Assembly: GCA_027623315.1 (NCBI GenBank)
Contig: JAQBYD010000002.1
Location: forward strand, 1 to 52,139
DNA: 52,139 bases
Source of the DNA: Verrucomicrobiota bacterium
GTDB lineage: Bacteria; Verrucomicrobiota; Kiritimatiellia; CAJWTS01
Direction of reading: 5' to 3'
Made by a program: the position numbers and the translations under genes. Positions 29,720 through 38,720 of the stretch are shown one piece after another (position 1 is the stretch's first letter; each line of letters begins with the position of its first letter). The notes beneath the pieces were generated by a model. The model did no database searches. It saw only the letters and a program-made list of their open reading frames with translations, and had not been told where the DNA came from.

Positions 29720-31741
29720 ATGGAACGTCCATCCATCCCGGGATTTGAGATCGATGAGTGCCTTGGCCAGGGCGGCATGGCGGTCGTCTGGAAGGCACGC
29801 CAGATATCGCTCAATCGTATCGTCGCGATCAAAGTATTGTCCCGGTCACTCTCCGCCGAGGAGGCGGATCTTCAACGCTTCCAATTCGAAGCCCAGGCCG
29901 CGGCACGCTTGAAGCACCCGGGCATTACCCAGGTCTATGACGCGGGTGTGGTGGATGGCTTGTACTTCATCGTGATGGAGTACGTCGCCGGTTACACGGT
30001 CGGTGAATGGTGTCGGCGCAAGGATCGGCTTGGGCAGGACGATATTCTGCTCGTCGGCGAGTGCGTGGCGGATGCGCTGAACTATGCGTGGGAGTCCGAG
30101 AAGATCATTCATTGCGATATCAAGCCGGACAATATAATCGTCGACGCCGACGGCACGGTCAAAGTCACCGATCTCGGGCTCGCGCGAACCATCAGTGCGG
30201 TCGGCGGTTCCCCGGCACCGGATGAGATCCTGGGAACCCCAAACTTCATCTCTCCGGAGCAATCTGCCGGCAAGGACGAACTCGACTGTCGTACGGACAT
30301 CTACTCCCTGGGTGCCGCCCTGTACTATCTGGCGACCGGTCGCATGCTGTTCCAGGGACATCCTCCCTCGGAGATCATGGACCTGCAGATTACGGACCAC
30401 CAGCGTGATCCGATCGACATCTATCCCGACCTCTCTCCGGAGCTGTGTTGGCTGATCGAGAAAATGCTGATCAAAGATCGCGAGCATCGCTCACGCGATT
30501 GGACCGTCGTGTTGGAGGATATCGATCGAGTCAAGAAGGGGAAGATGCCCTCGGGTTTTTTGCGGGATGCGCACGACAGCACGATCAAGCGCAGTGCGGC
30601 ACGGGCGAAACCGGAGCCGTCGGCAGCGCCGAAAATTTCGTCCGGTGCGGCCGAGAGAGCTCGCTCGACCGTCGCCGCTCAGCAGAAGACCGGGCTGCAC
30701 CCACTGGTCTGGGTAGGGGGCTTCGCGGCAATCGCGCTGATCGTCGCGGCGGTCATGGCAGTCAGCCAGAGCACCACCATGCAGCCCACGGGCGGACCGA
30801 AGGTGATCAACCCGCAAGGCCGACCCATCCAGGCGAAGCCGACGCCGCCCACGCGCGCGAACCCCGCCCGCAAGGCATATGATCAGGCTCTTGGCTGGTC
30901 CACGAGGCACCCCGAGGACGTTGACGGGGCGATTCAGCGTTTGCAGGCCGTCGCCCGTCAATATCCGGGAGGCTCGGTCGCCGGCGAAGCGGCGTCGGCC
31001 GTGCGCGAACTCGGTCGTAAGCATCAGGAACGGATCACGCAGGCCATCGAGTCGCTGGACGCCAAAGCGCTCGATCGAATCGATCAGAATGATTACAACG
31101 GTGCCGTCGAGATATTCATGAATTTCGAGGGCCCGCTGGCGGATGCGACTCGCCAGGTGCGGGAGCACAAGGCCGAAGAGATCACGCAGATGGCGGCGCT
31201 TGCCGGGGTGTCGACGCCCCCGGATCAGGAGGTGGCGGACGATCCGCTCGACAAGCGTCTTGGATTGCTCGTCGACGCGATCATCGCGTCTGACTGGGAG
31301 CGCATGCAGGGCGCGGCGAATGAGATGCGTTGGGCACCCGAGCTCTCCGAACGAAGGGAGCAGGTGAAATCCATCATAAGCCTGGTGCACAGGGCGGCGG
31401 GAGTGAATGCGGATATTCTACAGTCCTTCGGTGAGCAGACCGGGCAGAGCGTGTCGATCGACCTGAAGAGCGGTCGCGTGGATGCCGAGATCCGGGGCGT
31501 CAACGACGGGTATATCGAGACCGCTGCGGGCCGGATCGCGCTGGATGATCTGGCGTCGACCGAAATCTTTCGGCGCCTGGTCAAGGAGACCAGTCCCGCG
31601 TCGTCGCTGCGCAAGGGAATCGCGGCGATGGAAGCCGGTTCGTATACCTACGCTAGCCGCTTCTTCCGCAAAGTAGGGGATCCGTTGGCCGCGGCGCTTG
31701 TCGCCAGGGTCGACGAGTTGGAGCGAGCGGCTATGGAGTAG
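29720..31741 (+). CDS. Transmembrane Ser/Thr protein kinase
   Basis: 673 residues. The N-terminal eukaryotic-type kinase has the Gly-rich loop LGQGGMAVVWKA, the Lys of VAIKVL (residue 38), the catalytic loop HCDIKPDN (131-138; HRD is HCD) and DLG for DFG (151-153), followed by GTPNFISPEQ (activation segment). A basic Ala-rich linker leads to one membrane helix (about 328-348). The outside part of about 320 residues is Pro-rich at first, then helical, without PASTA or other sensor motifs known to me. It is divergent from the Tad-like operon, whose FHA domains are the natural readers of its products (inference). GAAGG lies six bases before ATG. The 3' end overlaps mtnA by 11 bases. Confidence 0.92.
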   Translation: MERPSIPGFEIDECLGQGGMAVVWKARQISLNRIVAIKVLSRSLSAEEADLQRFQFEAQAAARLKHPGITQVYDAGVVDGLYFIVMEYVAGYTVGEWCRRKDRLGQDDILLVGECVADALNYAWESEKIIHCDIKPDNIIVDADGTVKVTDLGLARTISAVGGSPAPDEILGTPNFISPEQSAGKDELDCRTDIYSLGAALYYLATGRMLFQGHPPSEIMDLQITDHQRDPIDIYPDLSPELCWLIEKMLIKDREHRSRDWTVVLEDIDRVKKGKMPSGFLRDAHDSTIKRSAARAKPEPSAAPKISSGAAERARSTVAAQQKTGLHPLVWVGGFAAIALIVAAVMAVSQSTTMQPTGGPKVINPQGRPIQAKPTPPTRANPARKAYDQALGWSTRHPEDVDGAIQRLQAVARQYPGGSVAGEAASAVRELGRKHQERITQAIESLDAKALDRIDQNDYNGAVEIFMNFEGPLADATRQVREHKAEEITQMAALAGVSTPPDQEVADDPLDKRLGLLVDAIIASDWERMQGAANEMRWAPELSERREQVKSIISLVHRAAGVNADILQSFGEQTGQSVSIDLKSGRVDAEIRGVNDGYIETAAGRIALDDLASTEIFRRLVKETSPASSLRKGIAAMEAGSYTYASRFFRKVGDPLAAALVARVDELERAAME

Positions 31742-32867
31742 TCGTCCGCGGATCGGATGCGGACCAGGTCGCCGGATTCATGTCGATCATCTGCTTCAAC
31801 GATTCCCGGTAATCCGGCTTTGCGATCCCATGTTCGCAGACAATCGCCGTGATGTATTCGGCGGGGGTGACGTCGAATGCGGGAGAGTAAACCTTCACCC
31901 CGTCCGGCGCTGTCTTGCGGCCAAACCCGTGCGTGATTTCGCTGGCCGCGCGTTCCTCGATAGGGATCTCATCGCCGCTCTGCAGGCTCATGTCAAACGT
32001 TGAGGTCGGGGCCAGTACGTAGAAAGGAATTTGGTGCGCCCGGGCCAGGATTGCGACTCCGTAGGTTCCAATCTTGTTGGCCGTGTCGCCGTTTGCAGCG
32101 ATGCGATCGGATCCCACCAGGACCGCGTCGACGCGGCCTTGATGCATGACGTGCGCTGCCATGTTGTCGACAATGACCGTGACGTCCACGCCGGCTTGTT
32201 GCAACTCCCACGCCGTCAGGCGCGATCCCTGCAGCAGGGGCCGGGTTTCATCCGCGATGACGTGGATGCGCATGCCCTCCTCTTGTGCGAGGTAGATCGG
32301 CGCCAGGGCGGTTCCGTATCGAGACGTGGCCAGTCCGCCGGCATTGCAATGCGTCAGAACCGTCGATCCATCTTTCAAAAGTGAGACGCCATGCCGTCCG
32401 ATCGCGCGGCACATCTCGAGATCCTCCTCGAGGATTCTGACGGCTTCACGCGCAAGCGTCTCCTTGAGCTCCCCCGGCGACTGGTCGGCGTGCGCACGTG
32501 CAACCCGCTTCATGCGGTCCAGTGCCCAGAAGAGATTCACGGCGGTCGGGCGTGCGGTTGCAAGGTAGTTCGCCGCGTCGTCGAGCTCCTGGAGGAACTG
32601 CGGGGTCGCGCATGCGGTGGAGCTCTGCACGGCCGTGACCGCGCCAAACGCCGCGGCAATCCCGATCGCCGGCGCGCCCCTCACGCGCAGCATCTTGATC
32701 GCTTCCCAGACCGCTTCCACATCCGTCGTCTCGAGATGCACGAGGTCCTCCGGCAGCCGCGTCTGATCGATCATTCGAACGCGACCCGGGATGAGGGCGT
32801 CGGGTGCGTCGGGGACCCATTCAATAGTGGCGGGAGGTGACACAGGTAAACCTTTCGTTGATGTCAT
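31731..32867 (-). CDS. mtnA: S-methyl-5-thioribose-1-phosphate isomerase
   Basis: 378 residues, family length. It converts MTR-1-P to MTRu-1-P in methionine salvage. The signature THCNAGGLATSRYGTALAP holds the catalytic Cys (residue 174). VGSDRIAANGDTANKIGTYG holds the catalytic Asp (254). The N-terminal RMIDQTRLPEDL and RGAPAIGIAAAFG blocks match MtnA. I took the ATG at MTSTKGLP: the longer open frame upstream overlaps the CPBP gene and has no protein character. Other Met-salvage genes are not nearby. The ATG overlaps the CPBP stop by four bases, so the two are coupled. Confidence 0.94.
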   Translation of the reverse strand: MTSTKGLPVSPPATIEWVPDAPDALIPGRVRMIDQTRLPEDLVHLETTDVEAVWEAIKMLRVRGAPAIGIAAAFGAVTAVQSSTACATPQFLQELDDAANYLATARPTAVNLFWALDRMKRVARAHADQSPGELKETLAREAVRILEEDLEMCRAIGRHGVSLLKDGSTVLTHCNAGGLATSRYGTALAPIYLAQEEGMRIHVIADETRPLLQGSRLTAWELQQAGVDVTVIVDNMAAHVMHQGRVDAVLVGSDRIAANGDTANKIGTYGVAILARAHQIPFYVLAPTSTFDMSLQSGDEIPIEERAASEITHGFGRKTAPDGVKVYSPAFDVTPAEYITAIVCEHGIAKPDYRESLKQMIDMNPATWSASDPRTTTP

Positions 32868-33730
32868 GGGCTGAGGACGCGGAGCATGATAACGCACGCG
32901 AGACTGACCCCGTTGAATAGTGCGTGCATGAAAATCGGCACCAGGATCGATCCGGTGAGGATGTACCCCAGCGAGAATGCGAAAGAAATCACAAAGAGCG
33001 GAAGCAGGGTGGGGAGGTGCGTGTGCACCAGCGCGAAGATGAGAGAGACGGCGGCTGCCGCGTGCCACATGCCGAGCCGTCGCGTAAGCGTTGGAAGAAA
33101 TACACCACGAAAAACAAGCTCCTCGGTAATGGGGGCGCCCGCGACCGCGAGAACGATAAACGCAGTCTGCAGTCCCCGGTTTTCCATGCCCATGAACTGC
33201 CGGACGACTTCCTGCTCCGTGATCTTGATGTCGAGCGCCGTCAGAAACAATCCCCAGATCTGCGCGCTGGCCAGAAAGACGGGGATGGCTCCCAGGTAGA
33301 AAGCCAGCGCCCATAGCGCCGCTCGCTGCGGCGGCATCACGCCGGTACCCAGACCCGCCTGGGTGTCGCCGTGCCGCAGTCTGACGAGGATCAATGCGGC
33401 CAGGACTACGCCAAGCTCCGTGACGAGGCTGAAGGAGAGGACCCATGCGATGAGAGGAGTCGGATCCGAATCCGGCCCGATCGTGAGTGTCAGGCTATCC
33501 TGGAGTGCGCGCAGAATGATCCAAAGGAACAGCAGGGCGAAGCCGTCCGCGGGGGAACATGCCCTCGCCATGACCCTGGACTGAAGTTCCTTCCAGTTGA
33601 TGCGGTTTCTGAGGGATCGAATGAAGAACACGACGTTGATGCAGCAGCCCGCGGCAACCAGGGTCACGTACGTGCCGCTGACAAAAAGAACAGCCTGTGG
33701 GCTGGCGTTGAATTCCTCGAATTCGAACAC
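32864..33730 (-). CDS. CPBP-family intramembrane protease
   Basis: 288 residues with about seven or eight membrane helices. The Abi/CAAX-type motifs are seen: PITEELVFRGVFLP (EE...R), FALVHTHLPT (second motif with His) and FMHALFNG (third motif). These are intramembrane glutamic-type proteases, also called CPBP or Abi proteins. The substrate is unknown. It is coupled by ATGA to mtnA. Confidence 0.9.
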   Translation of the reverse strand: MFEFEEFNASPQAVLFVSGTYVTLVAAGCCINVVFFIRSLRNRINWKELQSRVMARACSPADGFALLFLWIILRALQDSLTLTIGPDSDPTPLIAWVLSFSLVTELGVVLAALILVRLRHGDTQAGLGTGVMPPQRAALWALAFYLGAIPVFLASAQIWGLFLTALDIKITEQEVVRQFMGMENRGLQTAFIVLAVAGAPITEELVFRGVFLPTLTRRLGMWHAAAAVSLIFALVHTHLPTLLPLFVISFAFSLGYILTGSILVPIFMHALFNGVSLACVIMLRVLSP

Positions 33731-33797
33731 GGGACTCCTTGCATCCGCCCTCTCCCCCTGGCAGAGGCCCGGAGCGAGGCTGGTTGAAAGCCGTTCC

Positions 33798-34778
33798 CTA
33801 CCGGGGTTCGACTGTTTCCTTGATCACGTAGGTGGGTTTGTCCTGCGCCTCGTGATACGTGCGAATCTGGATCTCGGCGAGTAACCCCATGCTGATGAAC
33901 TGTGTGCAGAACAGAATCAGCATGAACGGCGTAATGATCCAAGCCGGCCGCTTTGACATGTCGACCAGTCCGGCAAGGCATTGGATATCGAAGAGGTTGT
34001 AGCCGATGTGCGAAGCGATTGAGACCAGCAGTATCAGGAGCCCGGGAATCCCCATCCAGAGTCCAAGCTTTCCAAACATTTGGATCGGACGAGAACTGTA
34101 GCGAAGCAGGAACTTGACCGTCATGAGGTCGAGAACCACGCGCAACGTTCGCGATATTCCGTACTTGGACTGTCCGAACTGCCGGGCGTGATGCGTGACT
34201 ACAACCTCAGCGACTTCGGCACCCACCCAGCTTGCAATGGCCGGGATGAAACGGTGCATCTCGCCGTACAGCTTGATGTTTGAGACGACTTCTTTGCGAT
34301 AGGCCTTCAGCGTGCAGCCATAGTCGTGCAGTGGGACCCCCGTGATTCGGCTGATCAGGCCATTCGCCAGCATGGAGGGCAGGCGGCGATTGATGAAGGT
34401 GTCTTTGCGGTCGCGGCGCCAGCCGCTGACCACATCGAACCCCTCATCGGCCTTATCGAGCAGCATCGAAATGTCCGCCGGGTCGTTCTGGAGATCCGCA
34501 TCAAGCGTGACGATCACGTCACCGCTTGCGTGCTGGAAGCCGGCCGTCATGGCGGCGGTCTGGCCGAAGTTGCGACGAAACCGAATCAGTCGCAGGTACG
34601 GGTACTGGCCGGCGAGTTCCTTCAGCTTCTCCCAGGTTCCGTCGCGGCTCCCGTCATCCACCAGGACGACTTCGTAGGTTCGGCCCAGTCCGACGAGCGC
34701 CTCGTTCAGCCGCTCGCAGAGGGGGCCGACACTCTCGACTTCGTTGTAGATCGGAACAACAATGGAAACCTGTGTCAT
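33798..34778 (-). CDS. Family 2 glycosyltransferase, polyprenyl-phosphate type
   Basis: 326 residues. The N-terminal GT-A domain shows VSIVVPIYNEVESV, the nucleotide-binding EVVLVDDGSRDGT and TLDADLQNDP. Two membrane helices at about 235-255 and 275-300 close the protein. This DPMS/ArnC/GtrB layout transfers sugar from a nucleotide sugar to undecaprenyl phosphate. The sugar is not predictable. It is 67 bases upstream (in transcription) of the CPBP gene and divergent from the RND gene. It could supply sugars for lipopolysaccharide or glycoprotein modification. Confidence 0.88.
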   Translation of the reverse strand: MTQVSIVVPIYNEVESVGPLCERLNEALVGLGRTYEVVLVDDGSRDGTWEKLKELAGQYPYLRLIRFRRNFGQTAAMTAGFQHASGDVIVTLDADLQNDPADISMLLDKADEGFDVVSGWRRDRKDTFINRRLPSMLANGLISRITGVPLHDYGCTLKAYRKEVVSNIKLYGEMHRFIPAIASWVGAEVAEVVVTHHARQFGQSKYGISRTLRVVLDLMTVKFLLRYSSRPIQMFGKLGLWMGIPGLLILLVSIASHIGYNLFDIQCLAGLVDMSKRPAWIITPFMLILFCTQFISMGLLAEIQIRTYHEAQDKPTYVIKETVEPR

Positions 34779-34927
34779 CGTGAAACTATAGCCTTAACAG
34801 TCGTGCTCAAGATGCGCATACTATGCGGTTCAACGTATGAATAGGCAACCCTTCTCCTCCCTCCTCCCCACGTGAGCGGTCGGGGTGCCGGCCGCATGAG
34901 CTAAGTTCTTCAAAAGGGCGCCTGCGC

Positions 34928-37900
34928 ATGAGTATCGCAGAATTCTCCGTTAAGAACTCCATCATTGCATGGATGGCGACCCTGATCGTGGTGGTCGGAG
35001 GCCTGATGGCCGCGCTCTTTACGATGCAACGAGAAGTCTTTCCCGTGACGGATCTCGATCTGGCGGTGATCCGGACCTTTTACCCGAATGCGTCCCCCGC
35101 CGAGGTCGAAGACCAGGTCACCAATCTGATCGAGGATGAGCTCACCGATATCACCGGCATCGATGAGTATAGTTCCAGTTCCTCGGAAGGCGTGTCGGTG
35201 ATTATTGTCCAGCTCGATGCGGACGTTGCCGATACGTTCCGCGTCGTCAACGATATCCAACGGCACGTGGATCAGATCGATGATTTTCCGGATGAGGTAG
35301 AGGATCCCGTGATCGAGTCGATCACAACCGATCAGCCGCTGATCAACGTGTGCGTGGCCGGCAGCGCGCCGGAGCGGGAGCTTCGCCGGTACGGTGATGA
35401 GTTGGAGCGGCGATTGCGCCGTATCCCGGGCGTGAGCTCGATTGACAAGCAGGGCTGGCGCGACGAGGAGTTCTGGGTGGAAGCGGATCCCGGGCTGCTG
35501 CATGACTTCGAAGTCTCGCTCAATGAACTCATTATCGCGTTGCGTGAGAGCAACGTGACGCTTCCCGGCGGCAAGATCGAGAGCGGAGCCAGGGAAATCA
35601 TCCTGCGTACGGTCGGGAAATTCCACAGCGAGGCAGAGATCGAGAAGGTTGTCGTGCGCTCGAATATCGACGGTCGTGCGATCACGGTGAAGGATGTCGC
35701 ACAAGTGCGCAGGATGTTCGAAGAGGACGCCGTCTACACCAAGGCCAACGGTGAGCTGACCCTGATCCTCGGTGTGAAGAAGAAGGAGAGCGGCGACACC
35801 ATCGACATTGCGGATGCCGTGAAGGAACTCGTGAAGGCGGAGACGGCGTCGTTGCCGGACGGTGTTCGACTGACCCTGATCGACGATTCCTCTTACTACG
35901 TAAAACGGCGCCTTCGCGTCTTGTTGAACAACGGCGGAATCGGCCTGATTCTCGTCCTGGCGTGCCTTTTCGTCGCCCTCAATTTTCGCGTCGCGGTCTT
36001 TACAGCCCTGGGGATTCCCTTCGCGTTCCTGGGGACCCTGCTCATCATGTCCTACTTCGGGATGACGATTAACCTGATGACCATGTTCGGGCTGATCATT
36101 GTGCTCGGAATGATCGTCGATGATACGATCATCGTGGGAGAGAATATCTATCGGCATCTCGAGGAGGGCAAGCCGCCCAGGCAGGCGGCCATCGATGGGG
36201 CGAAAGAGGTTACGGGGCCGGTGATCTCGACTGTTCTGACGACCATCGCGGCCTTTTTCCCGCTCATGTTTGCGCCGGATCTATATGCGACCTACCTGGG
36301 TTGGCTGGTCTTGACCGTGATCGTCTGCCTCGTCGCCTCACTGGTTGAATGTCTCTTCATTATGCCGTCACACCTCGCCGATTTCGCGAAGCCGCTGGAG
36401 GTGCCTAAGCCGGATGGCGAGGCCGCGAACCCGCCACCATTCCGCAAGGCCTACCTCACGCTGCTCGAACATGCACTGCGCTGGCGATATTTCGTCTTAC
36501 CGGGGGTGGTCATCTTCGCGGCGCTCGTGATGCTGGCGATCATGCCTTACGTGCGCGTCATCCTCTTCCCCGGCGACATGATTGATATCGTATTTGTCTA
36601 CATGAGCGCCGCAGAGGGAACCTCGATTGATACGACCGAGGAGCTTGCGCAGCAGGTCGAGTCCGTAGTCGCCGAGTTGCCGGAGTCCGATTTGACCGAT
36701 TACGTGACCTACGTCGGGCAGCAACTGGACTTCGAGGCCGGCATGGGACGAATACGCGGCTCCCATTATGCGCAAATCGCGATCTACTTGACCCCTCAGG
36801 ACACCCGCAAGCGTAAGACGCAGGAGATTATCAATCAGCTCAGGGAGCGAAGTGCCGAGATCAAGGGGCTGGAACGTTTGAGCTTTGAGATGGTGAAGCC
36901 AGGGCCGCCAGTCGGAAAACCGCTGGAAGTCCGCATCCAGGGCCGCGATATCGAGACGCTCAAGGCGATCGCGAAGGAGGTTAAGGCGTATCTCGTGGAG
37001 CAGGAGGGCGTCTCGGACGTTGAGGACGATTACGGAGCGGGTAAGGATGAGCGGCACGTCATCGTTGACGAACGACAAGCCGCTCGACTGGGGCTCAGTG
37101 TGAAGTCCGTGGCCGAGACGGTGTTCGCGGCATACGAGGGGGCGAAGGCGACGGCGGTGCGCGAAGGCAAGGATGAGCTCGAGGTCCGTGTCATGCTTCA
37201 GAAAGAATTCCGAGACGACGAGACGTATGTCAAAAAGCTGCAGGTCCTCAACCGGGCGGGCCGGTTGATACCGATTGAGCACGTCGCCGATTTGGTCGCG
37301 TCACAAGGATTGCCCACGCTGAATCACTTTGACGGCGAGCGCGTGATCACGGTTGGTGCCGAGATTGACGAGGAGGTCGTCACATCGGCCGCCGTCAATA
37401 CGGCGCTCGAGAAACATTTCAAGGATTTGCCCGTGCGCTACGAGGGGTATCGGCTGCTGCGCGGAGGGGAGTGGGCCGAAACCAGGAAGGTGATGTTGTT
37501 TATGGTGACGGCCCTGGCGGTCGCGTTGCTGCTGATGTACACGATTTTGGCGGTACAGTTTGGTTCGTTCTTCCAGCCGCTCGTATTGCTGTTTCCCATT
37601 CCGCTCAGTTTTGTCGGCGTGATTGCTGCACTTATCCTTCACGGTAAGCCGATCAGTATCATGGCGATGCTGGGCTTCGTCGGGCTTGGCGGCGTGGTCG
37701 TCAACGATGCGATCGTGCTGGTCAGTTTCATCAACAGTCAGCGCGCACGAGGTGTGTCGCTGCACGATGCCCTGATGATTGGCGGCGAGATGCGCCTCCG
37801 GCCGATCTTCCTGACCTCGATCACGACGATCCTTGGACTCCTGCCCGTGATCTACGGAATCGGTGGCTACGAGCCTTTCATCGCTCCCGCCGCGATCGTC

Positions 37901-38029
37901 CTCGCCTTCGGGCTTTTCTTCGCGACCTACCTGACGCTCGTTATCGTGCCGGTGATCTATCACATCGGCGCTGACATGAAGGGGCTTTTTCGAGTCACCG
38001 CTCAGCCCGTTGATCCGGTTCAGATCTGA
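34928..38029 (+). CDS. RND-family efflux permease (AcrB-like)
   Basis: 1033 residues. The layout is one TM helix, a large periplasmic loop, six helices, a second loop and five helices, as in AcrB-type RND transporters. The proton-relay Asp pair is seen in GMIVDDTIIVGENIYRHLEEG (about residues 398-399). The second half shows AVQFGSFFQPL, FVGLGGVVVNDAIVLVSF and SITTILGLLPVIYG. These antiporters use proton motive force to export drugs, lipids or metals. No membrane-fusion partner or outer-membrane channel is nearby. The substrate is unknown. The intergenic 34779-34927 upstream holds a small palindrome (CGCATA-C-TATGCG, 34815-34827). Confidence 0.9.
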   Translation: MSIAEFSVKNSIIAWMATLIVVVGGLMAALFTMQREVFPVTDLDLAVIRTFYPNASPAEVEDQVTNLIEDELTDITGIDEYSSSSSEGVSVIIVQLDADVADTFRVVNDIQRHVDQIDDFPDEVEDPVIESITTDQPLINVCVAGSAPERELRRYGDELERRLRRIPGVSSIDKQGWRDEEFWVEADPGLLHDFEVSLNELIIALRESNVTLPGGKIESGAREIILRTVGKFHSEAEIEKVVVRSNIDGRAITVKDVAQVRRMFEEDAVYTKANGELTLILGVKKKESGDTIDIADAVKELVKAETASLPDGVRLTLIDDSSYYVKRRLRVLLNNGGIGLILVLACLFVALNFRVAVFTALGIPFAFLGTLLIMSYFGMTINLMTMFGLIIVLGMIVDDTIIVGENIYRHLEEGKPPRQAAIDGAKEVTGPVISTVLTTIAAFFPLMFAPDLYATYLGWLVLTVIVCLVASLVECLFIMPSHLADFAKPLEVPKPDGEAANPPPFRKAYLTLLEHALRWRYFVLPGVVIFAALVMLAIMPYVRVILFPGDMIDIVFVYMSAAEGTSIDTTEELAQQVESVVAELPESDLTDYVTYVGQQLDFEAGMGRIRGSHYAQIAIYLTPQDTRKRKTQEIINQLRERSAEIKGLERLSFEMVKPGPPVGKPLEVRIQGRDIETLKAIAKEVKAYLVEQEGVSDVEDDYGAGKDERHVIVDERQAARLGLSVKSVAETVFAAYEGAKATAVREGKDELEVRVMLQKEFRDDETYVKKLQVLNRAGRLIPIEHVADLVASQGLPTLNHFDGERVITVGAEIDEEVVTSAAVNTALEKHFKDLPVRYEGYRLLRGGEWAETRKVMLFMVTALAVALLLMYTILAVQFGSFFQPLVLLFPIPLSFVGVIAALILHGKPISIMAMLGFVGLGGVVVNDAIVLVSFINSQRARGVSLHDALMIGGEMRLRPIFLTSITTILGLLPVIYGIGGYEPFIAPAAIVLAFGLFFATYLTLVIVPVIYHIGADMKGLFRVTAQPVDPVQI

Positions 38030-38145
38030 ACTGGAGGAACCGGAAACGCCATCGCAAGTTCAGGAGCCGGATGCGAGGAGAGATAGAAGATCAACGCCAT
38101 GTAGGCGAGGGCGGGGAGAAAGGCAAGCACGCGCATAATCTGATC

Positions 38146-38203
38146 TTAACCCGGACATTTCACACTTTTTCGTAGTAGGAAAAGTGTCAGATATCCGGGT
38201 TAA
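38146..38203. repeat. Large imperfect inverted repeat (MITE-like or terminator hairpin)
   Basis: The arms TTAACCCGGACATTTC plus ACACTTTTTC (38146-38171) and the complementary 38179-38203 pair over about 25 positions with three or so mismatches, around the loop GTAGTAG. It lies between two converging genes. The termini TTAACCCGG and CCGGGTTAA are perfect. This could be a two-sided terminator or a miniature inverted-repeat element. The surrounding 38030-38248 shows no gene. Confidence 0.7.
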
Positions 38204-38248
38204 TCCCGTTTTCCAGAAATAAGAGCCCACGAATACTTGCGAATCCAC

Positions 38249-38509
38249 CTACGACTTCCGCAATTGGTCCTTTTCGGCTTCTCGCTTTTCCTCCAGGCGC
38301 GCGACTTCATGCACGGTCTGATCCCGTGCAGCCTCAATGGCTGCGGAATCCAGCGGATGGTCCTTGGCTACCTGCTCGGCGCGAAGTTTCAGCTCGGCGA
38401 CCTTCGCGTCAAATTTCCGGTCAAGTTCGGCGAGCTGCTCCTTCTGTTCGTCGGTGTACTGGGTTTCTCCGCCCAGGCGCTCCATGGCCAGTTCGTATGC
38501 ACTCTTCAT
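38249..38509 (-). CDS. Small conserved helical protein
   Basis: 86 residues starting MKSAYELAMERLGGETQYTDEQKEQLAELD. It is charged, predicted as two long helices forming a coiled coil, with no signal or membrane segment. Small proteins with the MKSAYELAMERL opening recur in PVC bacteria (recall, not searched); function is unknown. GGAGG lies ten bases before the ATG. An in-frame upstream extension is possible but lacks a ribosome binding site. Confidence 0.7.
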   Translation of the reverse strand: MKSAYELAMERLGGETQYTDEQKEQLAELDRKFDAKVAELKLRAEQVAKDHPLDSAAIEAARDQTVHEVARLEEKREAEKDQLRKS

Positions 38510-38720
38510 AATCTTCTGTCCTCCAACCGAGCACTGTACGGGTAAACCGTCGTGCAAGCAACCGGGCATCACCCGGGACCGCACTGGACTCCAGGACGCC
38601 TAAAATGAGGTTTGTCATCGCGCGTTACGTGCGCTAATGATTGCGTGCGATGCAGGGCATGCGTCCGTGGCCCAGTGACCGGCCGCAATCGAAATCTACG
38701 AACCGGATAAGGAGACCAGC

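Noticed and set aside
32868..33446. Upstream extension of mtnA (192 extra codons)
   Set aside because: It overlaps the CPBP gene and has basic, shadow-like composition; the family start is at MTSTKG.
38060..38248. 62-codon minus-strand open frame
   Set aside because: It spans the large inverted repeat, has no ribosome binding site and no recognisable character.
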